This document shows positions 25,373-34,261 of a DNA stretch of 64,000 nt, in pieces. How positions within the stretch are numbered: the first letter of the stretch is position 1; each line of letters starts with the position of its first letter. The notes below the pieces were generated by a model. It was not told where the DNA came from, did not search any database, and saw only the letters and a program-made list of their open reading frames with translations. Origin of the DNA: Fibrobacter succinogenes (GTDB lineage Bacteria > Fibrobacterota > Fibrobacteria > Fibrobacterales > Fibrobacteraceae); the NCBI GenBank assembly GCA_902762795.1, contig CACWPM010000001.1:62001-126000 (forward strand). The letters run 5' to 3'. A program made the translations under genes and the position numbers.

Positions 25373-26704
25373 TTAATGACTGCGTCTGAATGTCGCAACG
25401 GTAACGCGGTTGCGACCGCCTTCCTTCGATGTATACAAAGCCTTGTCCGCACGTGCTATGAAGGACTTCGGGTCTTCGCCCGGAACCATTTCGGTCACAC
25501 CGAAGGAGCAGGTCACCTGTTGTTGCGTAATAAGCGTCGTCGTTTCGATAGCCTTGCGCAATTTCTCGGCAAGGAATGCCGCATTTTGGATACTCGTATC
25601 GTCACTCAGGATCACGAATTCCTCGCCACCCCAACGTACAAGGGAATCCGTATTGCGGATCATGCTCTGAACAAGCTTCGCAAGGTTCACGAGGACCTCG
25701 TCGCCGACAAGATGCCCGTATGTATCGTTCACATCCTTGAAGTGGTCGATGTCAAAAATCATGAACGACACAGGACCGCCCGTCCTGTTGAGCTTTTCCT
25801 GTTCGCGGAGGAGAACGCCGCTAAAGCCGGCACGGTTGAGGCAACCAGTGAGCGGGTCTTCCTTGCTGGAGCGTTCATACTCGCTCTTTTCGATTTCAAG
25901 GGCGCGAAGGTTCTTCTTGAGCTCTTCCTGCTTCTTCTTGTTGATGGCCCGTTCGCGGCTGTAGTCAAAGAACCTGATGATGAGAATGATAAGGAACGTG
26001 ACAAACCAAAGAGCGACAAGCGCAGACACGAGGTCCACCTGCGAAATCTTCTTTCCCTTGAAACGCAATCCCTTAATTTCCATGCCGCCATAACCGAGCG
26101 GAGCATTCGTTCCCGTTTGGATCTCAATCAGCGGAATGTTCGAAAGGTCGACACGCGCCTTGTGCACGTTAATCTCGTTTTGGGAAACCCACCAGCCAGC
26201 CACGCGAAATTCCTGCGGAACAAATACAGCCGGGTACGGTTCCTTGGTCGGTGTAAATTCAATTTCGTTGAACTTGAGGGACGTTTCGTCGTTCTTGCGG
26301 TAAAGCGCTTTGTCGTAACCGCGCATGTACAGGCGAACAGAACCTTCATTACGAGGCTTTAGCCATACGAAAACGCTGTCATAGTTTGAAAGGTCGAGCC
26401 CCTTGGACTTGCCGTCGCCAAGATAAATCTTGATTCCCACATACGGGTAGGCATAGCCCTCGCGAAGTTCATACTCGATCATGACCGAGCTATCCGAACG
26501 CATCATCGTGATTGCCGAAGTTCCTCCATCCACGGAGTCCGCACTAGCAACCACATAAGGATATTCGCCAAGATTAATGTCCAGAATCTCGTCCAAGAAA
26601 TGCCGATACGCAAACATGGCTACGGCAGTAACCACCAATAGCACAACAATCAGGAAATTCATCCTGAAAAGCGCATACACTTTTCTCATAACCTTCGAAG
26701 ACAT
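25373..26704 (-). CDS. Membrane diguanylate cyclase with a carbohydrate-binding-like periplasmic domain
   Basis: This 443-residue protein has a membrane helix at 14-33, a periplasmic domain (about 40-220), a second helix (224-246), a coiled coil (250-280) and a GGDEF domain (281-440). The active site is GGEEF at 359-363, and the inhibitory site RNTD at 350-353 is intact, so c-di-GMP should be made and feedback-controlled. The periplasmic part (DLSNYDSVFVWLKPRNEG; VRLYMRGYDK; LIEIQTGTNAPLGYGGMEI) resembles the CBM11/CIA30 fold seen in the lipoprotein at 22427-24022. It could sense a soluble sugar. A GTG at 26710 is an alternative start. Confidence 0.9.
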   Translation of the reverse strand: MSSKVMRKVYALFRMNFLIVVLLVVTAVAMFAYRHFLDEILDINLGEYPYVVASADSVDGGTSAITMMRSDSSVMIEYELREGYAYPYVGIKIYLGDGKSKGLDLSNYDSVFVWLKPRNEGSVRLYMRGYDKALYRKNDETSLKFNEIEFTPTKEPYPAVFVPQEFRVAGWWVSQNEINVHKARVDLSNIPLIEIQTGTNAPLGYGGMEIKGLRFKGKKISQVDLVSALVALWFVTFLIILIIRFFDYSRERAINKKKQEELKKNLRALEIEKSEYERSSKEDPLTGCLNRAGFSGVLLREQEKLNRTGGPVSFMIFDIDHFKDVNDTYGHLVGDEVLVNLAKLVQSMIRNTDSLVRWGGEEFVILSDDTSIQNAAFLAEKLRKAIETTTLITQQQVTCSFGVTEMVPGEDPKSFIARADKALYTSKEGGRNRVTVATFRRSH

Positions 26705-26769
26705 AATCACATATCCAAATTAGAACATGACAATCTAAATATACAAAAAAGGATGTGATTTACGCGAAA

Positions 26770-27819
26770 TTATCTCGAAAGCCACCGTCCAAGACGGGCT
26801 ATTATGGGTCTCAATGTGCGGGCGAGTTCCTCCTGGGAGTGCGTATCGGGATGGCCATGCAATCCGACATTCGAGGTAAGCACGTGTTTATACTCCAGAT
26901 CTTTATACCCGGCAGCAACTTGATCATCATAAATCGACTTTATCGTTGGAGCAAGATCATCATTAGGCCAAACTTTAGTCGAAACAAGCAAGAATTTTAC
27001 ACCTGGATGCACCTTTCGGAGCTTGTTAATCAGATTGACATACGATTTTTTAAAATTTCCTTTATCTGCATACGGAGGATTTCCCTGAAAATCGTTAATT
27101 CCTTCGAAAATCACAATAACATGCGGATGAAATTTTTCAAAATCCCAACGTTCAGGGCTCGGATACGACGTTACGGAACCCATCACCGTGTAATCGTAGA
27201 GCCTTTCGTACGTCCATTCGGGTATCATGTTGTCGTAGTTGCGCACAAGACCACGACCGCTGTAGGCATTCACCTGGTAGTCGGCATTGAAACCGCTCGC
27301 AAGGAGGTAGGCATAGCTCTTGGAGGCATTTGTCTTGTCGAACTCGGGAGCGTCCTCTGCAGAGGAACCTTCGCAACCGTAACCTGCGGTAAAGGAATCG
27401 CCGATGAACTCGATGCGGCGGGAGGACGGCTTGGGGGCTTCGCCAAATTCTCCATCGACAGAGATGCCGTAGAACTTGATCTCGGGAACGCCGCTTTCGC
27501 TAATCTTGATGAAGCGGTACTTGTGGAAAGCGCCATCGTCCTGAACCTTGACCGCATGAGCTTCCTTGGAATCGACTTCGAACTGTTCAATCTGCTTGCC
27601 GTCGCGGTCGAGACGCCAGCGGGAAAGGCCTTCGACCGTGAACATAATCTTTGAAGCCTTGGCATTAAATGTGATGGATGCGGCAGGCGCACTGGCACGG
27701 CTCACGCCGTTATCATGGGCCCAGCGGCCGTTGAACAACAGATTTTCCATAGAAGAGGATGCTCCGAACGAGAACGCGGCAAGCGCACTCAGCAAAAGGA
27801 ATATGCGGACTAGATTCAT
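26770..27819 (-). CDS. CE2-type SGNH acetyl esterase
   Basis: This 349-residue exported protein has a signal peptide (IFLLLSALAAFSFGA), an N-terminal jelly-roll region (about 25-130) and an SGNH hydrolase domain: GDSFTAGYG with the nucleophile Ser142, EGINDF with the Gly240/Asn242 oxyanion residues, and a catalytic His in the HGHPDTH segment near 321-327. The order beta-domain then SGNH fits carbohydrate esterase family 2, which removes acetyl groups from plant polysaccharides such as xylan and mannan. It suits a fibre-degrading life style. It adjoins the diguanylate cyclase gene with a 59-base gap. Confidence 0.85.
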   Translation of the reverse strand: MNLVRIFLLLSALAAFSFGASSSMENLLFNGRWAHDNGVSRASAPAASITFNAKASKIMFTVEGLSRWRLDRDGKQIEQFEVDSKEAHAVKVQDDGAFHKYRFIKISESGVPEIKFYGISVDGEFGEAPKPSSRRIEFIGDSFTAGYGCEGSSAEDAPEFDKTNASKSYAYLLASGFNADYQVNAYSGRGLVRNYDNMIPEWTYERLYDYTVMGSVTSYPSPERWDFEKFHPHVIVIFEGINDFQGNPPYADKGNFKKSYVNLINKLRKVHPGVKFLLVSTKVWPNDDLAPTIKSIYDDQVAAGYKDLEYKHVLTSNVGLHGHPDTHSQEELARTLRPIIARLGRWLSR

Positions 27820-27840
27820 TGAGAGAATGATAGAAAAAGA

Positions 27841-27875
27841 GAACTTAGTTGGCAGAACTTAGAACTTAGTAAGAT
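27841..27875. repeat. Heptamer tandem array D
   Basis: Units in phase: GAACTTA, GTTGGCA, GAACTTA, GAACTTA, GTAAGAT. The same two units, GTTGGCA and GAACTTA, build the left half of array C more than 10 kb away. Confidence 0.85.
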
Positions 27876-27890
27876 GAAATAAAGCGAAGA

Positions 27891-27914
27891 AGCCCTCACA
27901 GAAGCGAGGGGCTT
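27891..27914 (-). terminator. Probable terminator of the XPB-like gene
   Basis: AGCC-CTC (27891-27897) and GAGGGGCT (27905-27912) form a stem with one bulged base. On the minus strand the hairpin is followed by TCTTCGCTTTATTT. It lies 24 bases past the stop codon at 27938. Confidence 0.5.
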
Positions 27915-27937
27915 TGTTCACATTCTTTGTAAATTAC

Positions 27938-29833
27938 TTACCCTTGCGGGGCGGCGGCTTTCTTGCTCAAGACCTTGATTTCTTGAATAAACGAAAGGTC
28001 GAGCGAGAATTTTTCTTCCTTGCCGCTTTCCTGGATTTCGACCATCGACGGGGACTTCGCCAAATGGAGCGCATGCACGTAGAACATCTTTTCTTCGAGC
28101 TTTGCGTTCCGCTTGGACTTGTCCATGATTTTCGCGGCGAGCGGGGTTCCCACGGTCTTTGCGTAACGGAGGACTTTCACGAGGTCGAACGTGCTCAGTT
28201 TCTGGTAAACGCTACCGTACTTGGTAGAATCCATCGTCGCCTGGGCAGAAGCTTCGTCAGCCTCGTCTCTCAAATCGTAGTCGACTTTCTTGGATTCCGG
28301 CCATGCAATCGAGAATTCGGCGCGCCATTCTTCTTGTGAGGCGGGCGTGCGGTTTTCGGTCGATTCGCCTGCATACGGGAAGAAGCCGTAATTCTCGAGG
28401 ATTTCGAAGGCACGGGATTCCAGTTCGGGTTTCAAAATGAAGCCGTAACCCGGGATATATTCTTCGGTGCACTCCATGAACTGCGGGAAGCGAGAAAGTT
28501 CGCTAAGCACGTCGGCGCTTTCGACCTTGAGGAGTCGGGCCGTGCGCACCTTCGCGCCGTAGAACGAGGCGTTCCATTCGGCAAGTGTCGAAGAGACGTT
28601 CTCAGGCGGCTTGAGCCAGTTGCGGAGATTTTCGACCTCGGATTCGGGGAAGCCACTCTTGAGGCCCGCAACGTACGTTTCTTTTTCGAGCGTGAAGCAG
28701 AGGAACGTTTCGTCGTTCTTGACTTTCGCAAGGCATGCGAGGGAGTAGAGCACACGCGGGGCCATGCCGGTCGAGACGACCAGATCGAAGTTCGGGAGAG
28801 CGGTGAGGTTCGCCTCGGGGATAGACGCGATAGAAGTTTCGAGCCAATCCTTGCCGGACTTGCTGAGGACTACAGATGTCACCTTCCCCTGCGCCATGCG
28901 GAAATCGACAAGGCCCAAAATCCAGAGTTCGCAAAGTGGACGCGGCATGAATTCCCAAGGCAAAACCTTGTTCTTTTCCTGGATGCGGTAAGACGGATCC
29001 ATCACCCAGAAGAGGAGGGCCGCATCGGCTGCGGAGAGGCCTTCGCCCAAGCCGTTCAGCAAGCGAGCACAAAGATTACGGTCGCCATGGAAGCGTTCCT
29101 TGATCCACCAAGAAATAACGTCCTGATGCAAACGGAAACCGTTCTTGTGAATAAAGTCAATTGCGGCCACGGACGGAAGCAAAAACGTATTTTCACGTTC
29201 GAGCCAGCCGTTCTGCACGAGGAAACTAAAGATAAGCGAAATTTCTTGTTCGCAAGCCTTTTCGGAAACATGGCGGGACGAAGTAAACGCTTCGGCGCAA
29301 ATCTGGCGGCCACGGCGATGGAGCGTCCCGTTCGCGTTGATGCGGAGCTGTTTTTTCTTGGCGTTCGCAAGCACGATGCAAATATGCCAATCCAAAAGAT
29401 TCTGGAAAGAAATCAACGGAGAAACCGTATCTATTTCGCCTTCCGGCTTGATGTCAAAGCAACCGACAAAATCAGAAAAACCGGCGTAGATGGGGGTCCC
29501 GCCAACGAAAGAGCGGCAAAGGACGTATTCACGGCACATCGTAAGGAGGAACGTCTGGAGTTCGCGATTTTTACTTACAGGGACCGTGAGACGAAGTTCG
29601 TTAAACGCAAGTCCCCTGGACCCGCTATTGTAAATCAAGTTCAGGCAGCGGCGCTGCCACATTTCCATCTTGGAAAACAGTCCCGCCACACGTTCCTTGT
29701 CGGAATAAAAAGACAGTGTTTCGGACTGGATGAGAGCGTTGTTTAAAAGTCCCTTTTTGCCGAACGCCTTAGCATGGGCGTTGCGAAGCAAGGGCTTGGA
29801 CATACCATCAAAAAAAGCGTTTAAATCAAACAT
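27938..29833 (-). CDS. XPB/Ssl2 N-terminal-like protein without a helicase motor
   Basis: This 631-residue protein is mainly helical. From about residue 340 it shows a Helicase_C_3/XPB-N-terminal-like pattern: LTALPNFDLVVSTGMAP, TLEKETYVAGLKSGFPESEVENLRNWL and VSSTLAEWNASFYG. No Walker A or DEAH motif is present, so this is not a helicase. A winged-helix-like stretch near the start (MWQRRCLNLIYNSG; FNELRLTV) suggests nucleic-acid binding. In other bacteria such proteins lie beside XPB-type helicases; none is near. Function unknown. Flanked by heptamer arrays D and E. Confidence 0.72.
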   Translation of the reverse strand: MFDLNAFFDGMSKPLLRNAHAKAFGKKGLLNNALIQSETLSFYSDKERVAGLFSKMEMWQRRCLNLIYNSGSRGLAFNELRLTVPVSKNRELQTFLLTMCREYVLCRSFVGGTPIYAGFSDFVGCFDIKPEGEIDTVSPLISFQNLLDWHICIVLANAKKKQLRINANGTLHRRGRQICAEAFTSSRHVSEKACEQEISLIFSFLVQNGWLERENTFLLPSVAAIDFIHKNGFRLHQDVISWWIKERFHGDRNLCARLLNGLGEGLSAADAALLFWVMDPSYRIQEKNKVLPWEFMPRPLCELWILGLVDFRMAQGKVTSVVLSKSGKDWLETSIASIPEANLTALPNFDLVVSTGMAPRVLYSLACLAKVKNDETFLCFTLEKETYVAGLKSGFPESEVENLRNWLKPPENVSSTLAEWNASFYGAKVRTARLLKVESADVLSELSRFPQFMECTEEYIPGYGFILKPELESRAFEILENYGFFPYAGESTENRTPASQEEWRAEFSIAWPESKKVDYDLRDEADEASAQATMDSTKYGSVYQKLSTFDLVKVLRYAKTVGTPLAAKIMDKSKRNAKLEEKMFYVHALHLAKSPSMVEIQESGKEEKFSLDLSFIQEIKVLSKKAAAPQG

Positions 29834-29909
29834 TATGCACCTTAAAACAGGATGCCAAATATAATAAAAAATAGGCCGTTAGTTAAGGGGCTACACACGT
29901 GAACAGGTG

Positions 29910-29951
29910 TTGGTTAGTAGACAGTAGGAAGTAGGCGGTAGGAAGTAGGAA
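29910..29951. repeat. Heptamer tandem array E
   Basis: Six 7-base units in phase: TTGGTTA, GTAGACA, GTAGGAA, GTAGGCG, GTAGGAA, GTAGGAA. Same unit family as arrays F, G, H and I. Confidence 0.9.
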
Positions 29952-29960
29952 GGGAATACT

Positions 29961-30014
29961 AGGTATGAGGTCGGGCTCCGCCCTTAGGGGTCGCTACGCT
30001 TTGAGTGTATGGGG
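29961..30014. repeat. Dispersed palindromic unit, copy 2, with a second hairpin
   Basis: Read on the minus strand this is CCCATACACTCAAAGCG, then TAGCGACCCCTAAGGGCGGAGCCC, matching copies at 561-602 and 60795-60832. A second element of the GTCATCC type follows: ATCCTCCGTTAGGAGGAT (30086-30103, 7-bp stem, GTTA loop). GGGGCTAGCCCC at 30154-30165 is another small palindrome. No gene is visible in 29834-30179. Confidence 0.6.
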
Positions 30015-30179
30015 AAAAAGCCATTCTTGAGGGAGCGTCGCGATCGATAGACAACCTCAAATGGCGAGCGTTGCAGCCACGGTCATCCTCCGTTAGGAGG
30101 ATCCATACCGTTCTGATTACTCTTGTATATTCTTTGAACCGAGCCAAAAAGGTTGGGGCTAGCCCCATCCAGTGAAGGT

Positions 30180-30692
30180 TTACTGGTTAGCGGCTGGTAT
30201 TTTAGCTAGGGAATCCAGAAGGCACTTTTTGCTCTCTAAACCTATTTCATTATAAAAACTGTCCATATCCTTAAAAAGATGTTTACAGTCCGGATCCATT
30301 TGGCATGTGTAAATTTCAAGAATCACATCCATGTTATCATCCCAGTGACACCCTGTCTCTGAATCTACGCTTGCAACTGTAGTAGTTTCGTCATTTCCAT
30401 GACTAATAGGGACATAAAGCCACATAAAAACACAGTAGATAAAAACATCTAACCAGATAAGAACGATCCATATGCCCTTAGGGAAAAAGCGACTTTTAAA
30501 ATCCAGCAATTCAAAAAACAGAGCAATCGCGGCAAACAGGAGTATCGGTCCAGAAATACAAAGAATCACCCAATCCGCTTTAAAATACCCTAAGGATATT
30601 CCCCATATAATTCCATAAAATTTTACGAACACACCAAAACAGAGTGCCAAAATACAGATGGAAGACAATATTCTTGAAATCATCTTAATCAT
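30180..30692 (-). CDS. Membrane protein of unknown family
   Basis: About 170 residues with three membrane helices (ILALCFGVFVKFYGIIWGI; WVILCISGPILLFAAIALFF; GIWIVLIWLDVFIYCVFMWL) and a C-terminal outside domain with two or more cysteines (TGCHWDDNMD; YTCQMDPDCKHLF). No family recognised. The start at 30692 overlaps the upstream gene by eight bases; ATG 30683 is an alternative. AT-rich like its partner, so this pair looks acquired. Confidence 0.65.
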   Translation of the reverse strand: MIKMISRILSSICILALCFGVFVKFYGIIWGISLGYFKADWVILCISGPILLFAAIALFFELLDFKSRFFPKGIWIVLIWLDVFIYCVFMWLYVPISHGNDETTTVASVDSETGCHWDDNMDVILEIYTCQMDPDCKHLFKDMDSFYNEIGLESKKCLLDSLAKIPAANQ

Positions 30693-31281
30693 GCCACCCT
30701 TTGCAAAGAGCATCTTTCAAATACAAGTAGTTTATATGAGAATGATCTAATTCTTTAACAACGAGTTTTTTAGAAAAAGGATTGTTCTCTACGACAAAAT
30801 CTTGGGCTTTAATAGTAGGGGAACCACCATAATAATAAACAACATATTCATTTTTCTTTTCGTATATAAAAAAATAGAGAGAACCGTCATCGTCCAAATA
30901 CATCCAACCAGGATAGGGTTTGTAATAAGATATCAAAGGAAGTTGAACAGACGAATTAAGGTCTTCATACAGAAAGACACCCTTGTCCTTGGGTCCCTTA
31001 AAATCATGATAAAATTCTAAAGTTCCAAAACCTTCTTCTTGTACATAATGGTAAATTTTCTTGTCTTCAATAACGCAAGGCGGATAGTCACCTTTATCCT
31101 TCAAGGATATCAGAGGATTGCGAGATGTCGTTATTGAACGTCTTGGCGAATAACATGTTGCCAAAAGCCAGCATTGGAATAAAGCAAATAGAATTACGCC
31201 AATTCTTGTAATATCCTTCACAAGCGAATATCCAAATGAATCCGCTTTTGCATCAGTGCTTTTTTCTTCTTGATTTGACAA
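30685..31281 (-). CDS. Single-pass membrane protein of unknown family
   Basis: This 198-residue protein has a charged N-terminus, one membrane helix (IGVILFALFQCWLLATCY) and a beta-rich outside domain with many Tyr (KKIYHYVQEEGFG; GSLYFFIYEKKNEYVVYYYGG), perhaps a small beta-propeller fragment. No family recognised. It overlaps the next gene and forms a two-gene AT-rich unit with it. Confidence 0.65.
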   Translation of the reverse strand: MSNQEEKSTDAKADSFGYSLVKDITRIGVILFALFQCWLLATCYSPRRSITTSRNPLISLKDKGDYPPCVIEDKKIYHYVQEEGFGTLEFYHDFKGPKDKGVFLYEDLNSSVQLPLISYYKPYPGWMYLDDDGSLYFFIYEKKNEYVVYYYGGSPTIKAQDFVVENNPFSKKLVVKELDHSHINYLYLKDALCKGWHD

Positions 31282-31357
31282 CGGGGAAATTCTCTAACTT
31301 TATAAACCGCTATTACGGAATATACAAAAAAATCGTTTGTTCCGATATAAAAAGGAG

Positions 31358-31526
31358 ATGCCGCAATGGTTCGGCAGGCTCACCAACCTTAATGCGGCAT
31401 GACAAAGCAACAGGAACATGTATGACAAAGCCCGCGCGGTGGCGGGCATGACAATGCTCTGGATCCCCTCCCTGACGGTCGAGAATGACGTTGCCCCCGA
31501 AACAAAAGGCCGGGATGACAATGCCG
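31358..31526. repeat. Run of GTCAT-type palindromic elements
   Basis: Five copies of an ATGAC(A/G) core (at 31399, 31422, 31448, 31485 and 31515) follow one another, several preceded by GCGGC, GGCGGGC or CCGGG blocks. On the minus strand they read TGTCATCCCGG, CGTCATTCTCGACC, TGTCATGCCCGCC and so on. ATGCCGCA (31358-31365) and TGCGGCAT (31393-31400) are an 8-bp inverted pair. The run ends at the 3' end of the DinG gene. No gene is seen in 31282-31530. Confidence 0.65.
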
Positions 31527-31530
31527 CGGG

Positions 31531-34254
31531 TTACTTCACGAAGCGTTCGATGTCGGCGATGGAGCCTGCGATGCGGTGCTTGAAATTCCAGATACGGGCA
31601 AAAGTCTTGCCGTAGCGTTCGAGAACGACTCGGTTGTCCAAGATAAGGACCTTCCCAGAATCGGAATCAGAACGCAAGAGGCGCCCCATGCCCTGACGGA
31701 GTTCGATGTACGCTTCCGGTACAAAGTAATCCTTGAAGAAATTCTTGTTCGCCGCCTTCATCTCGTTCGTGATGCCTGCAACGAGCGGATCTGTCGGGTT
31801 CGGGAACGGAAGTTTCGTGATGACGAGCAGCTTGAGCGCGTCTCCCGGGAAATCCACGCCTTCCCAGAGGCTTTGGCAACCCAAGAGACAGGCACCGCGT
31901 TCCTTGCGGAACATCGCCACGAGACCGTCAAGCGAGCCATCGACATGCTGGCAAAGCAAAAGCTTGTTGCGTTCGGCAAAAGCCGGAGCAAGTGCAGCCT
32001 GCGCCTTCATCATCGTCGCGACACTCGTGAAGAGTACCATTGTATTTTCTTCGATAGACGGCAGTACCTTCAAAAGCGTATCGTTCAAGGCATCGCCAAA
32101 TTCCGGAGCCGAAGGCTTCGGGAGGAATTTCGCGACCATCACGGAACGGCGTTCGTTCACGTCAGACTGTTCCGTATAAACGCGCACGAACGGTTGCTTG
32201 CTCGGTCTGAGTCCGTCCATGCCCATTTTATGCAGGAAATAAGCGAGGTCGGCCTGCACCGAAAGCGTTGCCGACGTAAACGTCGCAGACTTGATCCACG
32301 GATAGAATTTTTCTCTCCAGACGTTACCGGAATGAAGCGGGAGCGCATGTAACTTGATAGTGTGAGGATTGAAAGGTTCTTCCATGTAGAACACCCAATC
32401 GGCGCGCCCAGCCTTCGTCACAAATTCGAAATCCGTGACAAAGTGATTGACTTCGGACATACGGCTATCAAGATCGCTTACAATGCCTTTAAGCGGTTCC
32501 ATTGCCGATGTTGCTGCAACAAGTTTATCTGCAATACAGCGTGCATTGCCATACTGTTCAAGGAACGTCGATGGATCGGCTTCGAACTCAGCAAGGATGC
32601 TGTTCACATACGTAAAACCGTTGCGTCCATTTTTCTGCTTGGCAAGCTTCTTGCCAATTTTCATAAAGAAGCGGTGCAAGGCTTTTTCAGCTTCGGTCAG
32701 CGCTTCGGAAAGTTTATCACAAAGTTCGTGGAGCTCAGGTTGTTCTGCCGGAATACGGCTTGCAATTTCGGCAATGAGTCCATCGCCTCCCGCCTTGGAC
32801 GGTTCGAGCGTTTTCGCGATATTTCTAAAACCAAAGAAAGAGATGGAGCGTCCAAACACCTGGTTGCTGATTTCGGGCAGGCGGTGCGCTTCGTCAAAGA
32901 CGATGTGTTCGTAAGACGGGAGCAAAGCGAAATCGAGCTGCAAGTCGGCCAAGAAAAGCGAATGATTCACAAGGACCATGTTCGCATTCATCGCCTTACG
33001 CTTCGCGATGAGCGCCGGGCAGTTTTCGTGACACGAGTGATTTTCGCCGTTGCAACAAGCGGCACTGCACGAAAGCTTGGACCAAAGCACACGATTGCGG
33101 CTCTGGCTAAAAGAATTGCATTCGTTGATATCGCCCGTTTCTGTGGTCAGAACCCACGGAATAAGTGCCATGAAGGAATCGCGTTCTTCGGCGGAAAGGA
33201 GCGTTTGCGGGTGCATCAGCAGTTCTTCGAACTTGCGGAGACAAATGTAATTGTCGCGACCCTTCAAAATAGCCGGGCGGAGTTCACCATTGTAAATCTT
33301 TGCAATCTGCGGGATCGCTTCCGTCCAGAGCTGTTCCTGCAAGGTGCGCGTCGCCGTACTGATAAGCACGCGTTCACCCGTGATAGCCTTGTTTGCGGCA
33401 GTAATCAGGTATGACAAAGTCTTTCCGGAACCGGTCGGAGCTTCGAGCACACAGAGGCCACCCTTGTACATGTTACGTTCCATGACAGAGGCAAAATCCT
33501 GCTGGTTATGGCGCGGCTTGTAGTTTTCCACAACAAATGAAATAAACCCGCCTTCCTTAAAGAACTCGCTCACACGCGGAGCCTTGGATTTAGGCAAGGC
33601 TTCCACAGCAGGGGCGGACGGCAACTTGTACTTCGGAGCGGCAAGCGTATCGGACTTCGAATCAAAAAGCGTTTCGTAACCGGAACCATTGGCAACCCTG
33701 GAAAGCGCTTCAAAAAGCCAAGGATCCATCGAAGAAATTTTCTCAAGCGCTTTTACAAACAAGCGCCCACAAGCATCGGCGTCCGGCAAAGCACGGTGAG
33801 CACGGCTGCGTTCAATTTCAAGTTCCTGAACCAGCGTATCAAGGCGATGGTTCGGAACATCCTGGAACGCAATACGAGAAAGCGTAAGCGAATCCCAGAA
33901 CACGTGGGAGTCGTAAGAAATTCCCACCTTGGCAAAAGTCTGCTTCAAAAACTTGGAATCAAAAAGCGCATTATGGGCCACTACCGGGAGTTCACCGATA
34001 AACGAGCTAATCTGGGCAGCAATCGTTGCAAAATCGGGAGCATTTTCCAGATCGGACTTGTTAATCCCAGTCAGCGTTTCAATAAAGGGTCGAAGTTCCG
34101 CAGAGAAGGGCTTCACCAAGAAATCGAGAGTTTCATTCGGTTCGCCATTTTCAAAGCGAACAAGAGCCACCTCGATGATTTCATCCTTTTCGAAATCGAG
34201 TCCAGTCGTTTCCAAGTCAAGCGCCACAAATGCAGGAATTTTATCCATTTTCAT
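31531..34254 (-). CDS. DinG-type helicase with N-terminal DEDDh exonuclease
   Basis: This 907-residue protein joins two enzymes. Residues 8-170 are a DnaQ-like 3'-5' exonuclease with ALDLETTG (Asp13, Glu15), AHNALFDSKF and the HxAxxD end in HRALPDAD. Residues 250-907 are an XPD/DinG superfamily 2 helicase with Walker A EAPTGSGKT (271-279), DEAHRLPE and QGMGRLLRS. Cysteines in CSAACC, SCHENCP could bind a 4Fe-4S cluster. This fused form is common in Firmicutes DinG. It should unwind damaged or R-loop DNA and trim 3' ends. An alternative start is Met3. Confidence 0.93.
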   Translation of the reverse strand: MKMDKIPAFVALDLETTGLDFEKDEIIEVALVRFENGEPNETLDFLVKPFSAELRPFIETLTGINKSDLENAPDFATIAAQISSFIGELPVVAHNALFDSKFLKQTFAKVGISYDSHVFWDSLTLSRIAFQDVPNHRLDTLVQELEIERSRAHRALPDADACGRLFVKALEKISSMDPWLFEALSRVANGSGYETLFDSKSDTLAAPKYKLPSAPAVEALPKSKAPRVSEFFKEGGFISFVVENYKPRHNQQDFASVMERNMYKGGLCVLEAPTGSGKTLSYLITAANKAITGERVLISTATRTLQEQLWTEAIPQIAKIYNGELRPAILKGRDNYICLRKFEELLMHPQTLLSAEERDSFMALIPWVLTTETGDINECNSFSQSRNRVLWSKLSCSAACCNGENHSCHENCPALIAKRKAMNANMVLVNHSLFLADLQLDFALLPSYEHIVFDEAHRLPEISNQVFGRSISFFGFRNIAKTLEPSKAGGDGLIAEIASRIPAEQPELHELCDKLSEALTEAEKALHRFFMKIGKKLAKQKNGRNGFTYVNSILAEFEADPSTFLEQYGNARCIADKLVAATSAMEPLKGIVSDLDSRMSEVNHFVTDFEFVTKAGRADWVFYMEEPFNPHTIKLHALPLHSGNVWREKFYPWIKSATFTSATLSVQADLAYFLHKMGMDGLRPSKQPFVRVYTEQSDVNERRSVMVAKFLPKPSAPEFGDALNDTLLKVLPSIEENTMVLFTSVATMMKAQAALAPAFAERNKLLLCQHVDGSLDGLVAMFRKERGACLLGCQSLWEGVDFPGDALKLLVITKLPFPNPTDPLVAGITNEMKAANKNFFKDYFVPEAYIELRQGMGRLLRSDSDSGKVLILDNRVVLERYGKTFARIWNFKHRIAGSIADIERFVK

Positions 34255-34261
34255 CCATCCT

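Noticed and set aside
29959-30168. Minus-strand frame of 69 codons in the gap after the XPB-like gene
   Set aside because: It is made of palindromic repeat sequence and has no ribosome site.
31300-31521. Minus-strand frame of 73 codons in the gap before the DinG gene
   Set aside because: It reads through the run of GTCAT-type elements; not a gene.
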